Shown here: positions 10,369 to 22,680 of the stretch, piece after piece
How the letters are laid out: each line of letters opens with the position of its first letter
Position numbering within the stretch: the first letter of the stretch is position 1
Assembly: GCA_007922305.1 (NCBI GenBank)
Contig: ML677366.1
Coordinates: 15,352,338 to 15,416,337, forward strand
DNA: 64,000 bases
Direction of reading: 5' to 3'
DNA from: Dermatemys mawii
Lineage: Eukaryota; Chordata; Testudines; Dermatemydidae
Position numbers and translations under genes: made by a program
Notes under the pieces: generated by a model
Database searches by the model: none
The model's input: the letters and a program-made list of their open reading frames with translations, nothing else
What the model was told of the DNA's origin: nothing

Positions 10369-12689
10369 GAATGATCTGAGGGGAGATATTAGGTAGGGAA
10401 AAAACAAGCATCTGATGCCATAGGGTGAAATTCACCCAATACAAAGGATTGTATAAGGCCTGGGCACTACTTAAGTACCACTTATGACCTATTTTGAGGT
10501 CTTCAGTGCTGGTCTTCTGCACAGTTACATTTTCCCCAGAACCTTTAAGCTCTTTCAGACTCCAAATCACAGAGCAGGTTAGGCTGTTGTTGTTGAAGTG
10601 AAAAGTAGTTACCATTCATTATTTCACTCACTATGGGGCAGTGACACTGATTGTAAAAATGGTGTAATGAGGATTGTAAGCCGATATAGAAAAAAATACC
10701 ATTGATGCATGTCGGCAAGATCTTTTCCTCAAGGGATGGTGTTTATAAAGCAAAATAAGTTAACATATGCAGAAAAGGTAACAGAAACCTCCCCAGATTG
10801 GTGTTCAATTCAGTCTTGAATGTGGAGCCCAACCCTCTTGCACTCAGTTAATAGCTTTTCCCCAGCCTCTTCTTCACTGGAGACCAGAAAGCAGTCCCTG
10901 ACCCGGCAATACAGGCGTATGCCAAGCCAATACAATTGCTTGACCATTATCAAATCATATCATTTGTACATTGATTTTTATATTTTCTTTATGCTATTTT
11001 AAGTAGTGACTGTGTTTCTTCCTGACATGCCTTCTAAAACATGAAAAAAAAAATTCAGTTGTCTCTACCCAGCCAGCCAAATAGATCTACAGAAATAGTA
11101 AATGAAAACAGATATCCCAGCAGGAATAAGAAAAAGGTAAATCTAATGACTTTTTCAGTCCTGGGATTGTAGGGCCAGAATATTTTATGGTTTCCTGGGG
11201 AGTGTCATGTCACATTCCATAATCCTATAATTCTCTCAGTGCACACTGGAAGAAAATTTTGCCTGGTCCAGCCAGAAATGAATATTTTACTTAGCGCTTA
11301 TACTAGTTTCTGGTAAGTTTTTATGAAAACATGAGCAAGTGTTCAAGACTATTCCAAGCTCAAGTTTATTTATTTTGCTGGTTAGAATTAAATGTGCAGA
11401 GAATGGATCTTGCATGATTTGGGTGAAGGTATAGCCTTTATAAAAACAAAACATCTTTTAAGAGTTTCCAGATCAAATAAGGGTTGAATCCATAACAAGT
11501 CACTCTAGATTCCAAAGAATAGAATTTATTGGATCTCTACGCGTCAAATTTGCAGCTCACGCTCGCATTTTAAATCAAGTAACTGATTAATAACCTATGA
11601 AATTTTGGATTATGAAAATAGGCTTCATTCTTGACAAAGTGTAATAGATTATTGAATGATTATAGGCTTTTCCTACTATAAAAGAGTATAGTACATTGCT
11701 GAGATTTCAGGGCTTAGTCCCATAACTATATATCAAGGGGCAAATTTTGAGGCTGACCCATGTGATCAGAAGAAATCTATGTAGTCAGTTATGCCTGTTC
11801 TGGGTGCTCTTTCTTGTAGGCATCTGAACACCTAGTACATTTTGTGGGACTGTATAAATAATTACTGGTAACATACAGATGAAAGATACAGATAAGAAAT
11901 GACTAGTAGATAAGAGAAACTCTTTGCTCAAGATGACCTTGCATGACTTAAAAAAAAGTTTTTAAAAAATCTAGAAGCTGAAGAAACCTCTAAGGACTTG
12001 AAAATAGCCCTTTAACCATTAGGCTGAAAGCAAGAAGCATGGTCTAAAAGTTTGAACATAGAGCTGAGATTCAGAAATTTCAGAGTTTGAATTTCCATTT
12101 GTCCATGGACACCTGTAGCCTTGATAAACTACCTTTTTCCCTTGGTTTCCCTCATGTTCAGAATGACAATAACATTCCCTAAAACCATCTTTCATGAGAA
12201 TTAATGAGGTTGTAACATACTATAATACTAATAATATGTAATTGCTTATAGTGCTATTCATATTTAGAGTGCTAATCATAGGCTCTAAGTGTACATAGCA
12301 GACACACTTATGAAATGTACATATGTATCACTTGAGCTATTTCTACTGCAGTTCATTAAAACTATAAGTGCTGCTAATGAACAGCTGAAAGCTCTGAGTA
12401 GAGGAACCTGATTGGTTGAAATACAGTGATTTAAATCTACTATGTGGGTTGATTATGTGGCATTTGCCTCTGGAAAAAAAGGAGACAATTTTGTTGCAGG
12501 AGTCTACTAGAAAAGTTTTGTGCCTCACGAAAAAGAAGATCAAGAGAGAACATTCTGATCTTAATATAAAGCCAGAAAATCTGACCCTGTAGAAAGTGTG
12601 GAGCTTTTCAGATCAAGTGGACTTGATGAGTGTCCTCTGTTATGGTACTCCATGCCCAGAACATTAAGAACAGCATAGCAGCGTCCATC
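10369..12689. other. No gene recognised
   Basis: Plain AT-rich sequence. The part at 11420-11720 (with TCTACGCGTCAAATTTGC, CACGCTCGCATTTTAAATC and a TGATTAATAA motif) keeps CpGs and homeodomain-like TAAT cores, so it could be a conserved noncoding element. A weak MIR-like trace lies near 12060-12180. Neither is firm. Confidence 0.35.
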
Positions 12690-12884
12690 AATGGCTATTA
12701 GTCAGGATGGTGTCCCTGGCCTCTGTTTGCCAGAAGCTGGGAATGGGCAACAAGGGATGGATCACTTGATGATTATCTTTTCTGTTCATTCCCTCTGGGC
12801 CACCTAACATTGGACACTGTCCAAAGACAGGATACTGGGCTAGATGGACCTTTGGTCTGACCCAGTATGGAGACTCTTATGTTC
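12690..12884 (+). mobile_element. CR1-type LINE, 3' end only
   Basis: GGATGGTGTCCCTGGCCTCT, then GGGAATGGGCAACAAGGG, then GGATACTGGGCTAGATGG, then GTCTGACCCAGTATGG and the end CTTATGTTC form the 3' untranslated tail of a turtle-type CR1. The same tail, reversed, begins the element at 43576. The copy is 5'-truncated, as is usual for LINEs. Confidence 0.75.
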
Positions 12885-13584
12885 AGGGAGCATACGCTCT
12901 TGATTCTGGAATAAGTGTGCTAGATGACAGTAAGAACTGGGAGGAAGGGCATATTTTTGTTTGGGGATGCTGGAAGTTGAGAGAGTCACAGCTCTAGAAA
13001 TTGAACTGTTGTATTTATCATTAAGTACAGCAATGACAATGGAAGTTTAGCCATGCTTCTCTGCCCTCAAGGGACCACCTGTAGGGATAAGTAAGTTCGA
13101 ACAGATGACTAAGGAAGTACTGAGCATATTCAGCTCCCATTGGCTTCAATTGGGGTTATGGGTGTCCAGCATTTCTGAAAATCATGTCCTTGGTCTGCAT
13201 GACCTTTCATATTTGAATTATAGATTTTAAATTGTCTTTATCAATGTGTACAAAGGACAAGGAATAAGGAAAAACAGAACCAAATAAGTCCTGCTATAGA
13301 TATCAAATATTTATAACCTAGGGGAAAATATGCCATTTTCCTGCATGGGATGACTTCTTTGAAAATTTGGAAAAATACAAATTTCACACAATGCATCAGT
13401 CAGTTACTTTAAGAAGGTGCTTTGTGTTCCAGAGGAAGCATGAATAAATTATTACATGCAGTTGCTATGGTAGCTACTAATTTGTTGTTGAATAATAGTT
13501 ACTTGTGTTTAAATAGCTATAGAACTTGCCCTGGGAGCAGTATTAGAAACTCACTATTGTCATTCCCTTTTTACTTTTTAAAAT
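12885..13584. other. Mostly unassigned; one old repeat trace
   Basis: At about 13130-13190, CTCCCATTGGCTTCAATTGG followed by GGTGTCCAGCATTTCTGAAAATCATG matches a diverged repeat common in sauropsids. Nothing else was recognised. Confidence 0.4.
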
Positions 13585-13585
13585 T

Positions 13586-13608
13586 AATATATATATATAT
13601 ATATATAT
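13586..13608. repeat. (TA)n microsatellite
   Basis: An uninterrupted run of about eleven TA units. It accounts for the Ile-Tyr run in an otherwise meaningless reading frame across this region. Confidence 0.95.
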
Positions 13609-15690
13609 TCACTAAGAATAGCACTTTCCACCTGATATCCACCTTTCTTGCAGTTACATGTCCTCAGGCTGTCTTCAAGCAAAGCATCTTCTCTATACAA
13701 AAGAAGAGACTTGCAAAAAAGGAAGAAAAAGAGAGAGGGAGAGAGGGGAAAAAAAACCTCCATGCTGTCTCTGAGCAGAGTACCAGCACAAATCCTTTAG
13801 TGTTGCAAGTATCCATTTTGATTATCAGCATTCCACCATAAGAGATTTTAAAACAAATTTTCACTGGTCTAAAATAAACCAATCTGAAGAAAATAGCAGC
13901 TAAATATGGAATTTCTGCCGAAATGCGTCTCAATTCTAATTAAAGAGCCCGAACAATTCAACATATGAAAGAAAGGTCTTTGAGTTACCATTCACTGATC
14001 TTTCTAATGAAGAATTTTGGAACTTTTGCTTCATGGTTTAACAAAACAGTTGTAGATTAATTTTATTTCAAACACAGACAAACTCTAAGTTGTTTCGTTC
14101 AAAGCTCAACAGAAAAACCTCAAAACTGAAAAAAAGGTTTTGATCAAATTTAATAAAAAAAAAAGAACCCAATTCTAAACCAGTGACAATCCTAGAGTCT
14201 AACAATGAAGTAAAGTGTCTATAATTCTCTTTCACTTGGCTTGATGCGGAGGCTTTATTTTGCGATCATTTTATTGCATAAACCAGGATGAATAATAGAA
14301 TTTTAGAAAGAGAACCCCTATTGAGTCAGGCTTCATTGACATCTGACTGGTAGTCTAAAAGCCTGCTGAGAGGGTCCAAAGCAATGCATCACAGACTCCC
14401 AGCAGGTCATTAAGGCATTAGCCAATTAGAAAGCAGGGCTACTGAGTGACATTGTTCACAGCAGAGCAAACATAATTGATTTTTATTTCAACAGGAGAGA
14501 GAACCTCCTTACCAAAGAGCTTTAGCATAATTTCTTCTTTAGGAGAGGTTTAAAGAGATTTGTGTTGGAGTATTTAATTCTAAACCCTGGGACAGTCTCT
14601 GGCAATGTGTATAAATTAAGGGACAGTTGACTTCACTCATTGATATTCAAAATAGAGACTCGCTGTTGCTCAAAAGTAGCATGAAGTTTTCTGAGTGATG
14701 GCATCCAACACCAGCTGTGCGGAGGCACAGATCTTGTACTCTCACAACCTTTAAATAGTTTATGTAGCTATTAGCAAGCTGGATTCCAGTTTAAGGGCTA
14801 CTTTCCTATGCATTTTAACATACTATACTCTGTATAAACAACTACTCCTTAAAAGCACCATGCAGATGGTCTCTCTCTCCAAAGACTTCATCACAAGTAA
14901 TCTCCCTCTTTCTGATTTCATTGTCTATCAATTGGTTATTTTCAGTCTGACTGTATATTAGCACCACTTGGTGGGAATATTTCTCAGTGACAGCAAGCCT
15001 GCAGCAATAAACTCCAAGAATGACTAATAGCTTCAGTCATCCCAATTTTCAGTATGTTAACAGCATCTGCCACCAAGTCATTAGACTATACTTTTTAAGG
15101 AAGCCTCATTTCCCTTTACATAAGATGATGAGAACACTTTTTTCATTGCAGCCTGAAAAAGGTTAAAGGACAATGAAGAGATATATAATAAACACTAGTG
15201 TCTTTACAAGCACAACACCCAAGTTAAACACATAATTAAAAATAAGCATTCTTAATATAATTTACAAAACAGTAAATGCTTGAATGTAACAGGATACTTT
15301 CAGACAAGGCTTTTTCTGTACTGTTTGCATTTCTGGTCTGCAGGAGAAAAATAATTGGACAATGGTATAAAATCCTTTCTTCTCATGACCCAAAGCAACA
15401 CAACAAACATTTTTATTGGAAATATTTGCAGATTACTATTCACAGAGTACATATACTGTAGACTTGGAAAATACATGTATCCCACACTGTTCAGCCAGCC
15501 AACTGAATCACTCCTTTAAAGAAAGAAAAAAAAAAAGAAAGAAAATTCCCAGCTGCAAAGGCTGCAATCCAAGGATTGAACATTATGTATTGGGATAATA
15601 CTAAGTCATCTGTCTCTAATTTTCAGAATTTCCATCATGTTTCAAAAATATTTTCATTATTTTCAGCTTGGTTTTGTGCTTCACCAAAAA
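13609..15690. other. No gene; possible conserved noncoding stretch
   Basis: There is a purine-rich run near 13720-13757. The part at 14220-14560 (TTGATGCGGAGGCTTTATTTTGCGATC, read in pieces, then AAAGCAATGCATCAC and TAGCCAATTAGAAAGC) has CpGs and TAATT-type motifs without an open frame. It resembles an enhancer-like conserved element, but this rests on composition only. Confidence 0.35.
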
Positions 15691-16243
15691 CTCAGGGCAT
15701 ATCTACATTACAACCCTAAGTTGACTTATGTTAGGTTGACTTACAACCACCACAATAATTACTGCGGTGGTTGATGACCGCACTACCCTCCTTCTGTCAG
15801 TGGTGCATGTCCTCACTGAAGATGGGCAGTGTGAGGGGCTGAGAGCCAGGGATTTCAGCTCCATGCAGCTCCCCACCAGGAGCCCAGCTTCCCCCTGGGC
15901 TCTCAGCTCCCAGCGAGGCAGCCTGCCAGGCTTCTTGACTCCCAGAGAAGCAGCAGCCTGGCTAGGAGCAGGGAGCTGTCCGGCTTTCATGTCAATTTCA
16001 CAGCTCTCATGAAATTGACAAGCCAGGCCAGCCCACAGCCAAAGTAAGTAAGGCAGTGTCTACACAGACACTGCATCATCCTAATTACACCACCACTATG
16101 CTTCTCGCACAGGTGGAGTTATGTTTGTGTAATAGGGCACTTACATTAGCAGGAGCAAGGCTGTAGAGTGTGTATGCTGACATAATTAGACTGAGGTAAG
16201 CTGCCTTATGTTGACCTAACTGTGTAGTGTAGGCCAGGCCTCA
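15691..16243. mobile_element. DNA-transposon-like repeat (CTACACTA ends)
   Basis: The start CTCAGGGCATATCTACATTA and the reverse complement of the end (CTGAGGCCTGGCCTACACTA) agree at 13 of 20 positions. Next to the left end is CCTAAGTTGACTTATGTTAG, shared in style with the element at 16376. The inner part is GC-rich (15830-15990) and holds the meaningless Pro/Ser/Ala-rich frames seen there. I know this end sequence from many turtle loci. No clear target duplication was found. Confidence 0.5.
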
Positions 16244-16375
16244 GACTTTAGTAGTTAAAGTATAGGGGGAAGAAGATTGTAAAGAAACAGAGCTTTCTGT
16301 CTAAAGCCTTTGCAGAGTGTATTTCCAAGCCTAGCCCTCTGCCTTGGCTACACTATGGATATTATGGGCTTGTCT

Positions 16376-16662
16376 TCCCTATGGGGGTAAGTCAACCTAA
16401 GTTATGCAACTCCAGCTACATGAATAACGTAGCTGGAGTCAATGGAGTTTAGGTTGACTTACCCAGTGTCTTCACGGCACTGAGTCAACAGGAGATGCTC
16501 TCCTGTTTACTTCCCTTACTCTTCTCAAAGAGCTGTAGTACCCGGAGTTGACCGGAGACTGCTCTGCTGTTGATTTAGTGGTTCTTCATTAGACTCACTA
16601 AAATCAACCTCTGCTACATCGATTGCAGCAGTGTTAATCTCCCTGGTTGTGGAGACCAGACC
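16376..16662. mobile_element. Palindrome-rich DNA-transposon-like repeat
   Basis: The ends GGGCTTGTCT and AGACCAGACC are inverted (8 of 10). Perfect arms GTAAGTCAACCTAA (16387-16400) and TTAGGTTGACTTAC (16449-16462) enclose a second perfect pair, ACTCCAGCTAC (16409-16419) and GTAGCTGGAGT (16429-16439). The whole 76 bp can form a long hairpin. A second inverted pair, GATTTAGTGG/CTCACTAAAATC, lies at about 16571-16607. It is a turtle/crocodilian-type repeat, non-autonomous. The target duplication is unclear. Confidence 0.6.
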
Positions 16663-16931
16663 TATATTGGCATAGCTCAGTCAGAGTACCTATGCCGATA
16701 TAACCCTACAGCGTATGCACAGCCTGCACCAACAAAAAGGTGTTGTCTGTCAGGGGAGGAACAGCACCTCCCAGAATGGCGTTCACCACATTGATGGAAG
16801 CACTCTGTCACCATAGCTGCATCTATGCTAGGGGTAAGGTAGGCATACTATGTCCATCTGCAATGTGGTTTTTTCAGACCCTTGAATGGCATAGCTCTAT
16901 CAACTAACTTTTAAATGTAGGCCAAGCCTAA
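16663..16931. repeat. Degenerate copy of a related DNA-transposon repeat
   Basis: GGCATAGCTCAGTCAGAG, CTATGCCGATATAACCC, GCTGCATCTATGCTAGGGG and CTCTATCAACTAACTT followed by GTAGGCCAAGCCT match parts of the family seen at 16376 and 56560, heavily mutated. Boundaries are approximate. Confidence 0.45.
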
Positions 16932-17325
16932 GTGTGCCCCTGCTTTCTTTGTGTTCAAAAGTAGGCAGTAAGTAATTTTTTTTTTTTTATACACAGACAT
17001 CCTAACTCAACCTGTAATACCTGCAGTAGTCCTGACAGCTATAACTAGTAAAAGATGTGCCTAATTCCTGTTACCAGTGATTTATGTTCATATGATCGTA
17101 AAAGAATTTATGAGATTAAACAAAATCAGGAACAATGTTAACATCATTTTTTATATTTGTGGTATAGATGGATAGAAGAAATTCAGTACAAAGAGCAGCA
17201 TATCATGTTGCTACTGCCAAATCAATGTACAATGCCCTTTATAAAGTGGTCTTTTGGCTAATAAATCAGAGCAGGGGTTCAATATCTAAAAGATTTAGCA
17301 ACCTCTTTGTTGAAGCAAACACATT

Positions 17326-17442
17326 TAGGACCTGATTCTACAAATGCTTTAGCACATGCATAGCTTTACCTTCAACTGAAGTCAACAGGATTACTCATAT
17401 GAGGACACATGCTTAAGTGTTGACAGGATTAGGCCCTTCAGT
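17326..17442. repeat. Old near-palindromic amniote repeat
   Basis: ACCTGATTCTACAAATGC, then TTCAACTGAAGTCAACAGGA, then CACATGCTTAAGTGTTGACAGGA and TTAGGCCC reproduce both halves of the same repeat as at 7930-8068. The two halves are roughly inverted copies of each other. Confidence 0.5.
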
Positions 17443-18284
17443 CATGTCCACATTCAAGAACTAAACCATTTTTAACAAAACAGTTTAAGCATAAATAGTT
17501 CATGTCCATCCACATCAGCCATTTCAAGTTCACAAAGTATCCACATTACCACTATTCTAAACCGATTCATTTGCAATGGCTTGAGTACATGTCTCAGCTC
17601 CCACAGTGCATTCTAGGAGATTCTGCTAAAGGCTAAATATTGGGCATCCATGTAACAGTACTGAGAAAATTTGAACCCTTTCAGCTTGTTTGCATCCACA
17701 AGGATGCTCAAGTCATTCAGGCTTAAACTGGTATTTAGCCTTAAAAAATGATAGTCTAGGTAACACAGCTGGTAGCGTACTTATAATCTGCCTGGAGTAC
17801 AAGTATATGTGGAGGAAGTGTGTTGCAAACAGCATCGGAGGTTAATGAATTTCTTAGCCTGGTGAATTTATTTTGTGTAGATGTCTTCAGTCTGCATACA
17901 GCTACACATGAACAGCCGCAGTACTGCATGTATGCACAATATGGGTGCAGTGAAGAGGATGCAAGGAGAAGAGTGATTATATATTAAATCAGATCCAGGC
18001 ACAGGAAAACACTTTTTTGTTTCTAGAAGGATTAATTGCATGGTTTACATCTGGAATTAATAGGGATTTTACTTAATAAAAATAGCCATTACTTCCTGTT
18101 GTGCTCTAAGTGAGTGTGTGTGGATTTGGAATGTGAAGTGAAAGGACCAGATGTGGGCATCTCCCAGCATAGGTAAGTGTGTTAGTTGAAGAAAATTGGA
18201 AGATTGGAAGAGTAACAGCATTACCACACAGTAAGTTCTGATACTCTCCTGGGAGGACACAACCATACGATACACTCATATACT

Positions 18285-18425
18285 GCCTGTAGTGCTCTGC
18301 AAATACTCAGCAAGGCTTCACAACAACCCTTTGAAATAGACAAAGTGGAAAATGGAGGTTCAGGGAAGTTAATTGACTTGATTAAACAATGGCCTAGTAA
18401 TCAGAAGGCCTGACTTCCAACCCTA
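18285..18425 (-). repeat. MIR-type SINE fragment
   Basis: Read on the minus strand, GGAAGTCAGGCCTTCTGATT, then AATCAAGTCAATTAACTTCC, then CCTCCATTTTCC follows the MIR core. On the plus strand the mirrored CTTCACAACAACCCTTTGAA marks the tail side. Confidence 0.5.
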
Positions 18426-18464
18426 GTTGAGATGATGCCTGAATATTTATATTACCATTGTGCA

Positions 18465-18570
18465 TAGGAGCCCAAGTCACAGACCAGGACCCCATTGAGC
18501 TGGACACTGTACAAACATAACAGAAAGATGGTCACTGCCCAAAAGAGCTTATAAATCAATGTAATGTGAG
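18465..18570 (+). repeat. Common sauropsid repeat (ACCAGGACCCCATTG family)
   Basis: CAGACCAGGACCCCATTGAG, then ACACTGTACAAACATAACAG, then TCACTGCCCAAAAGAGCTTA match a repeat found in many sauropsid loci. Copies in this window are at 20715-20825 and 63465-63545, and an inverted copy is at 63578-63695. The class is not settled here. Confidence 0.6.
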
Positions 18571-20714
18571 ACTATAGACAAATCCCTTCATGGGAGTCCA
18601 GTTTTCCCCATTTGTTAGGTAGACTTAACTGTGAAATGCTGTGAGATTATGAAGCATTATGCAGGCCAGTCAGTCAGTGACATAGCTGAGACTAGAACTA
18701 AGCCTGTGGTTTCAAACCAGGAGTGCTTCAAACTACTAAACCATGTAGCTTTTGAGGAGGTTCTGTCACTTCCTCTTCCTCCTCCAGTATTTCCTGCCAC
18801 AAATACTATAAGTGTATTTTGGATATACGTGGCCTTTTGGTTTTTTGCAGCCATTTTAAAAGCAGCTGCATGAATGTTTTGGTTTATTTGATCATTTCAA
18901 AACGCCACAAAATTGCTCTGAGTAATGAAATCAGAGGCAGACAAATTTTAAGGGGGCAAAACACATTAATTAGTTGTTAACCCTCCTCTGTGGCTCGTTG
19001 CACTCTCTTTAAAAACCTGCATACTTCTCAGATACCTAGTTTAGAAACTAGAACTTGCATACAGAGATGAGTTTAATGAAATGTAAATAAAAAGCCACCT
19101 TGGATGGAGGAAAAAATATATACAGTCTGCTCCTCAAGTGAAATAGGATAAAAACTACAGGAACTAAGCCACATTGTTTTCCTAATCACACTCCTATTGA
19201 AGGCAAACCCAATATCTTGATGGTCACAATTCACAGGTGAGTGCGAGAGTGAGAGAAAGAATCCACATACAAAAGGACACAATACAGGAGAGATTTCTTC
19301 GATGCATATAATAGCTTTGGTCAGCAACCAGTTTATTCCTAGAATAAGCTTTCCAGCACCGCCACCCCAGTTCCACCTTTTTTTGGCCAGGCAAGTATTT
19401 AAGGAGGTTTCTGAGGCATTGTTAGCAGTGATAAAAATTAGTGCACAGCAGATTTATTCATTATAACAGGTCAAATAAGAATATTTTACCAACTATGCCT
19501 TAGTATTTTGTTATTCTTTTATCAAATATTCATACAGCTCATTTCTCTGCTCTTGTAGTTCGTATAAAATAGATGCAAATAAAGATATTCTTTTAACAGG
19601 TTGATTCACTTGTGCAATGTGTATTTAACTATGATTTATTTTATGACTAGAATCTCAGTGTTGTAAGCTTTTTAAACAGTACTTTTTTTTGACAGATACA
19701 CATTGTCAAATGGCTTTATACCAAACAAAAAATACACAAATTATGTTGGCCTATTGAACTCTATATGAAGAGAAGATACCAAGACAGATCTGGAAACACA
19801 AGTGCTAGCAGCAACAACCTGAAAGAATGTGCATTATAGCACACTTCAGCTTTAGTGTAATACTTTAAGAAATAATTTTATATATTTCATCTTGATTTCA
19901 TTTCACATGCACACATTTCACATACAAATACAGGGGTCAGGATAGATCCCTTTGAAGTAAATGGGAGTCTTCCCCTTAACTTCACCGAGAGCCCAGTCTT
20001 GCATATACTTACACACAGAGCCTGGTTCAAAGCCTATAGATGGCAATGGTAGTCTCTCTTGTCTTCAGTGGATTTTGGATTAGGCCCATAAATACCTTTA
20101 TTCATGCAAGTACTCCAGAAAAAAATTAAGTTGGGCTATTCAGATGAGAAAAAAGTCTTTGTGCATCTCAAGTGCTTACAAGGTCAAGCCCAAATAATTT
20201 AAGGCAACAAACCCAAGATTTTTACAGAACACAAATGCTGCACAATATTAATAACTTAATAACTATTAATGCATTGCATTCATTAAATAATGGATTTTTG
20301 GAACAGCTGGATTATGCCAATGTTTCTCTAAAATGTGAAGAGGAGAAAGTCGGGGAGAAGAAAAAAAAATTGAAATCATTGTCCCTGTTGCCAAGAAATG
20401 AACTCCTAAATGTTTCTAAGTCTTGCCTCACCATTTTGTAACTGTAAATTCTAAAACTAAAGCACTTACATGAATGGTTAGAAATTTTAATCTTCATCAC
20501 TACTAGGACCAGATAACTCCATCAGAGAGGATTCCCCTTCCACATGAATATTCATCCTTTCTAGACTGTTCGTGCTCCTGATGCTTCTTTTCCCACAAAC
20601 AGTCTCATGAACAACTAGCAGGAATGTTTTGTGGAAGCAATGAGATTTAAACAAGCCAAGAAGAATTTTTTTGAGCACAAGTGTCTATATCATTATGTTC
20701 ATCAATTGTTTGTA
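18571..20714. other. No gene recognised
   Basis: A weak MIR-like trace lies near 18590-18700. At about 19935-20095, AAGTAAATGGGAGTCTTCCC and flanks look like a diverged old repeat. The rest is plain AT-rich sequence. Confidence 0.4.
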
Positions 20715-20825
20715 TTACCATGGCAACTAGGAGTCATCCCGGACCATGACCCCATTGTGCTATGGGCTGTACCTACAGAACAAAAAGACAGTCCCTGCCC
20801 CAAAGAGCTTACAACTAGATGCATG
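20715..20825 (+). repeat. Common sauropsid repeat (ACCATGACCCCATTG family)
   Basis: GGACCATGACCCCATTGTGC, then GGGCTGTACCTACAGAACAA, then CAGTCCCTGCCCCAAAGAGC: the best preserved copy of the family in this window. Confidence 0.65.
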
Positions 20826-22569
20826 ATTCTAAGGGTTATGCTCATCCAATCAGAATCCTACCTTGTAACTAGCACATCCATTAATTTACACACCAAGAAT
20901 TATTCGGCAAATACTTTCAAACAATAAATACATTCATGAAAATTCCTACCGGCTCCCAGACAATTTGTGATCAGAAAAAGAGGTACAATTCTGATGAATT
21001 ATTCATTATGATTTATTTTATCATCTCTAATCATCACACATGAATTATGGATAATTGCCAGTAAAATCTGACAGCTGAAAACAGATCTGTCCTCCCATGC
21101 TTATACATCTTAATTTTTCCTCCTTCAGCAACTATTTCTCAAATTATTAACTCTGCCAAATGGTTTAGGATACAGCTTGTATGAAAGATGCTATTCAAAA
21201 TAAAGTTGCACTGCATAATGCAATACTTTAAGAGCTCACCTTTACAAATTATATAACATATAGTCCCCACACCTAGAACTCCCTCAGTAAAAACACTAGT
21301 TCTTTATGTCTAGGACTAATCAATCTATCTTTTTGGCTAAGGAGTTCCCTAATTAAAACCATGTTTCTATATAAGCATCTAACAAGAACATCTAAAGGCC
21401 TTATTTAAAATTGGAAGAGAACAGTATAAACCTGAATGGCTTTTAAAGCTAACTACTTCCAGGTGCAAAGAGAATGGAACCTTAGTGCTGGACAGCACTG
21501 CTTCCAACTTAATGCTTGGATGCCTTTGTTCCTGAAAGTGTAAGGTTTCCCTCAGTTTTATGACTGCAGGTTTGTGTGTTGCATCACACCCTAACACAGA
21601 TCACCAATGGGCTTAGTTTCATTGTTTTGTTTCATTTTATTGACTGAATGTTTTATTCAAGCTACTATACACTATGGTGGTAGGGTAATAACATCTTAAT
21701 TGCAACTCCAGTACTCTTCCTTTCCTGCAAGTTGCCAGCTCTGATCTTCACTTTATTATATCCACATGCTAATGTTGAAAAGGAAGAAGGGAGAGGGAAA
21801 AAAGTAAAACCTGAAACAGTTCTTTTAAAGTGTTAAACTGGAAAGATTCCTTTCCCGGATAATTCTCAAACCTAAATAAATGCTTTCCAGTACCCGATAC
21901 TTATTTATAGCGTGAGCAAACAACCAATCACCAGATAACTATTATGTAGAAATGGGTGTGAACACAAAGTTCAGATCTAGATACAAACTTCTTCAAAGTT
22001 TGATGGCAGTTCGATCTGGTACTCTGCTTCTGACCCACTTCTATATTGTGTCCTCCTGTTGAAGAGTAAATAGATGTTTGTAATAACACAACTGTGCAAG
22101 CAAATAACTGGCAACCATAGCAGATTCTGCTATAGGTCATTCAGTTCTTTGGATATTAGAGCTTGTTTTACTGAGAGAGGGAATGTTAGACAGGACACCA
22201 TTGGGATTTTTAACCTCTTTTAAAAAAAAATGCCATTGGAAGCTTTTATTTCTAGGACAGCCACAAGAAACAGGAAGACCAGTTGAAGTTTAACATCTCC
22301 TCTGAAGGATGGCAGCCCTAATAATTTGTCACTGCCGCGTCAATATTGGGTGCGAGCTCAAGTCTTGCAAAAGGACTTGGCAGTGAAATATGACTTCTTG
22401 GCCCAAGGACAAGAATGCCACAGACTGAAACCTACCGATATTACATACAGAGAGAGGAAGAAAGAGACAGACACTCTCCAACTAGCGGACACACTCGGTT
22501 ATTGTAAATCAAATTCTTCCTGGACAGGTTAATTTACTGGGGTTTTTTATAGCATTTGCCAGCATAGTA
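20826..22569. other. No gene recognised; one odd open segment
   Basis: The segment at 22326-22532 is open for 68 codons without an ATG. Its composition is hydrophilic (Lys, Glu, Asp, Arg) and it retains about five CpGs (GCCGCGTC, GTGCGAG, ACCGAT, GCGGAC, CTCGG). It ends next to GGACAG/GTTAAT, a weak donor. It could be a decayed or real exon, but no family was recognised. The rest is unassigned. Confidence 0.3.
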
Positions 22570-22680
22570 TGCAAGATCCTCCAATACATTTATGGCTTGA
22601 TCCTCACAACAACCCTGTGAGGTAAGGAAGTATTATTCCACAGATACCAGGATTATGCCTTAGTTCCCTATCTGTAACAC
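22570..22680 (-). repeat. MIR-type SINE tail
   Basis: GGCTTGATCCTCACAACAAC, then CCTGTGAGGTAAGGAAGTATT and CCACAGATACCAGGATTATG is the reversed tail of a MIR/CORE-SINE. Confidence 0.5.

Noticed and set aside
13422..13841. 139-codon plus-strand frame
   Set aside because: It contains the (TA)n run as Ile-Tyr repeats and a purine run as Lys/Glu/Arg, with no domain and no conservation clue.
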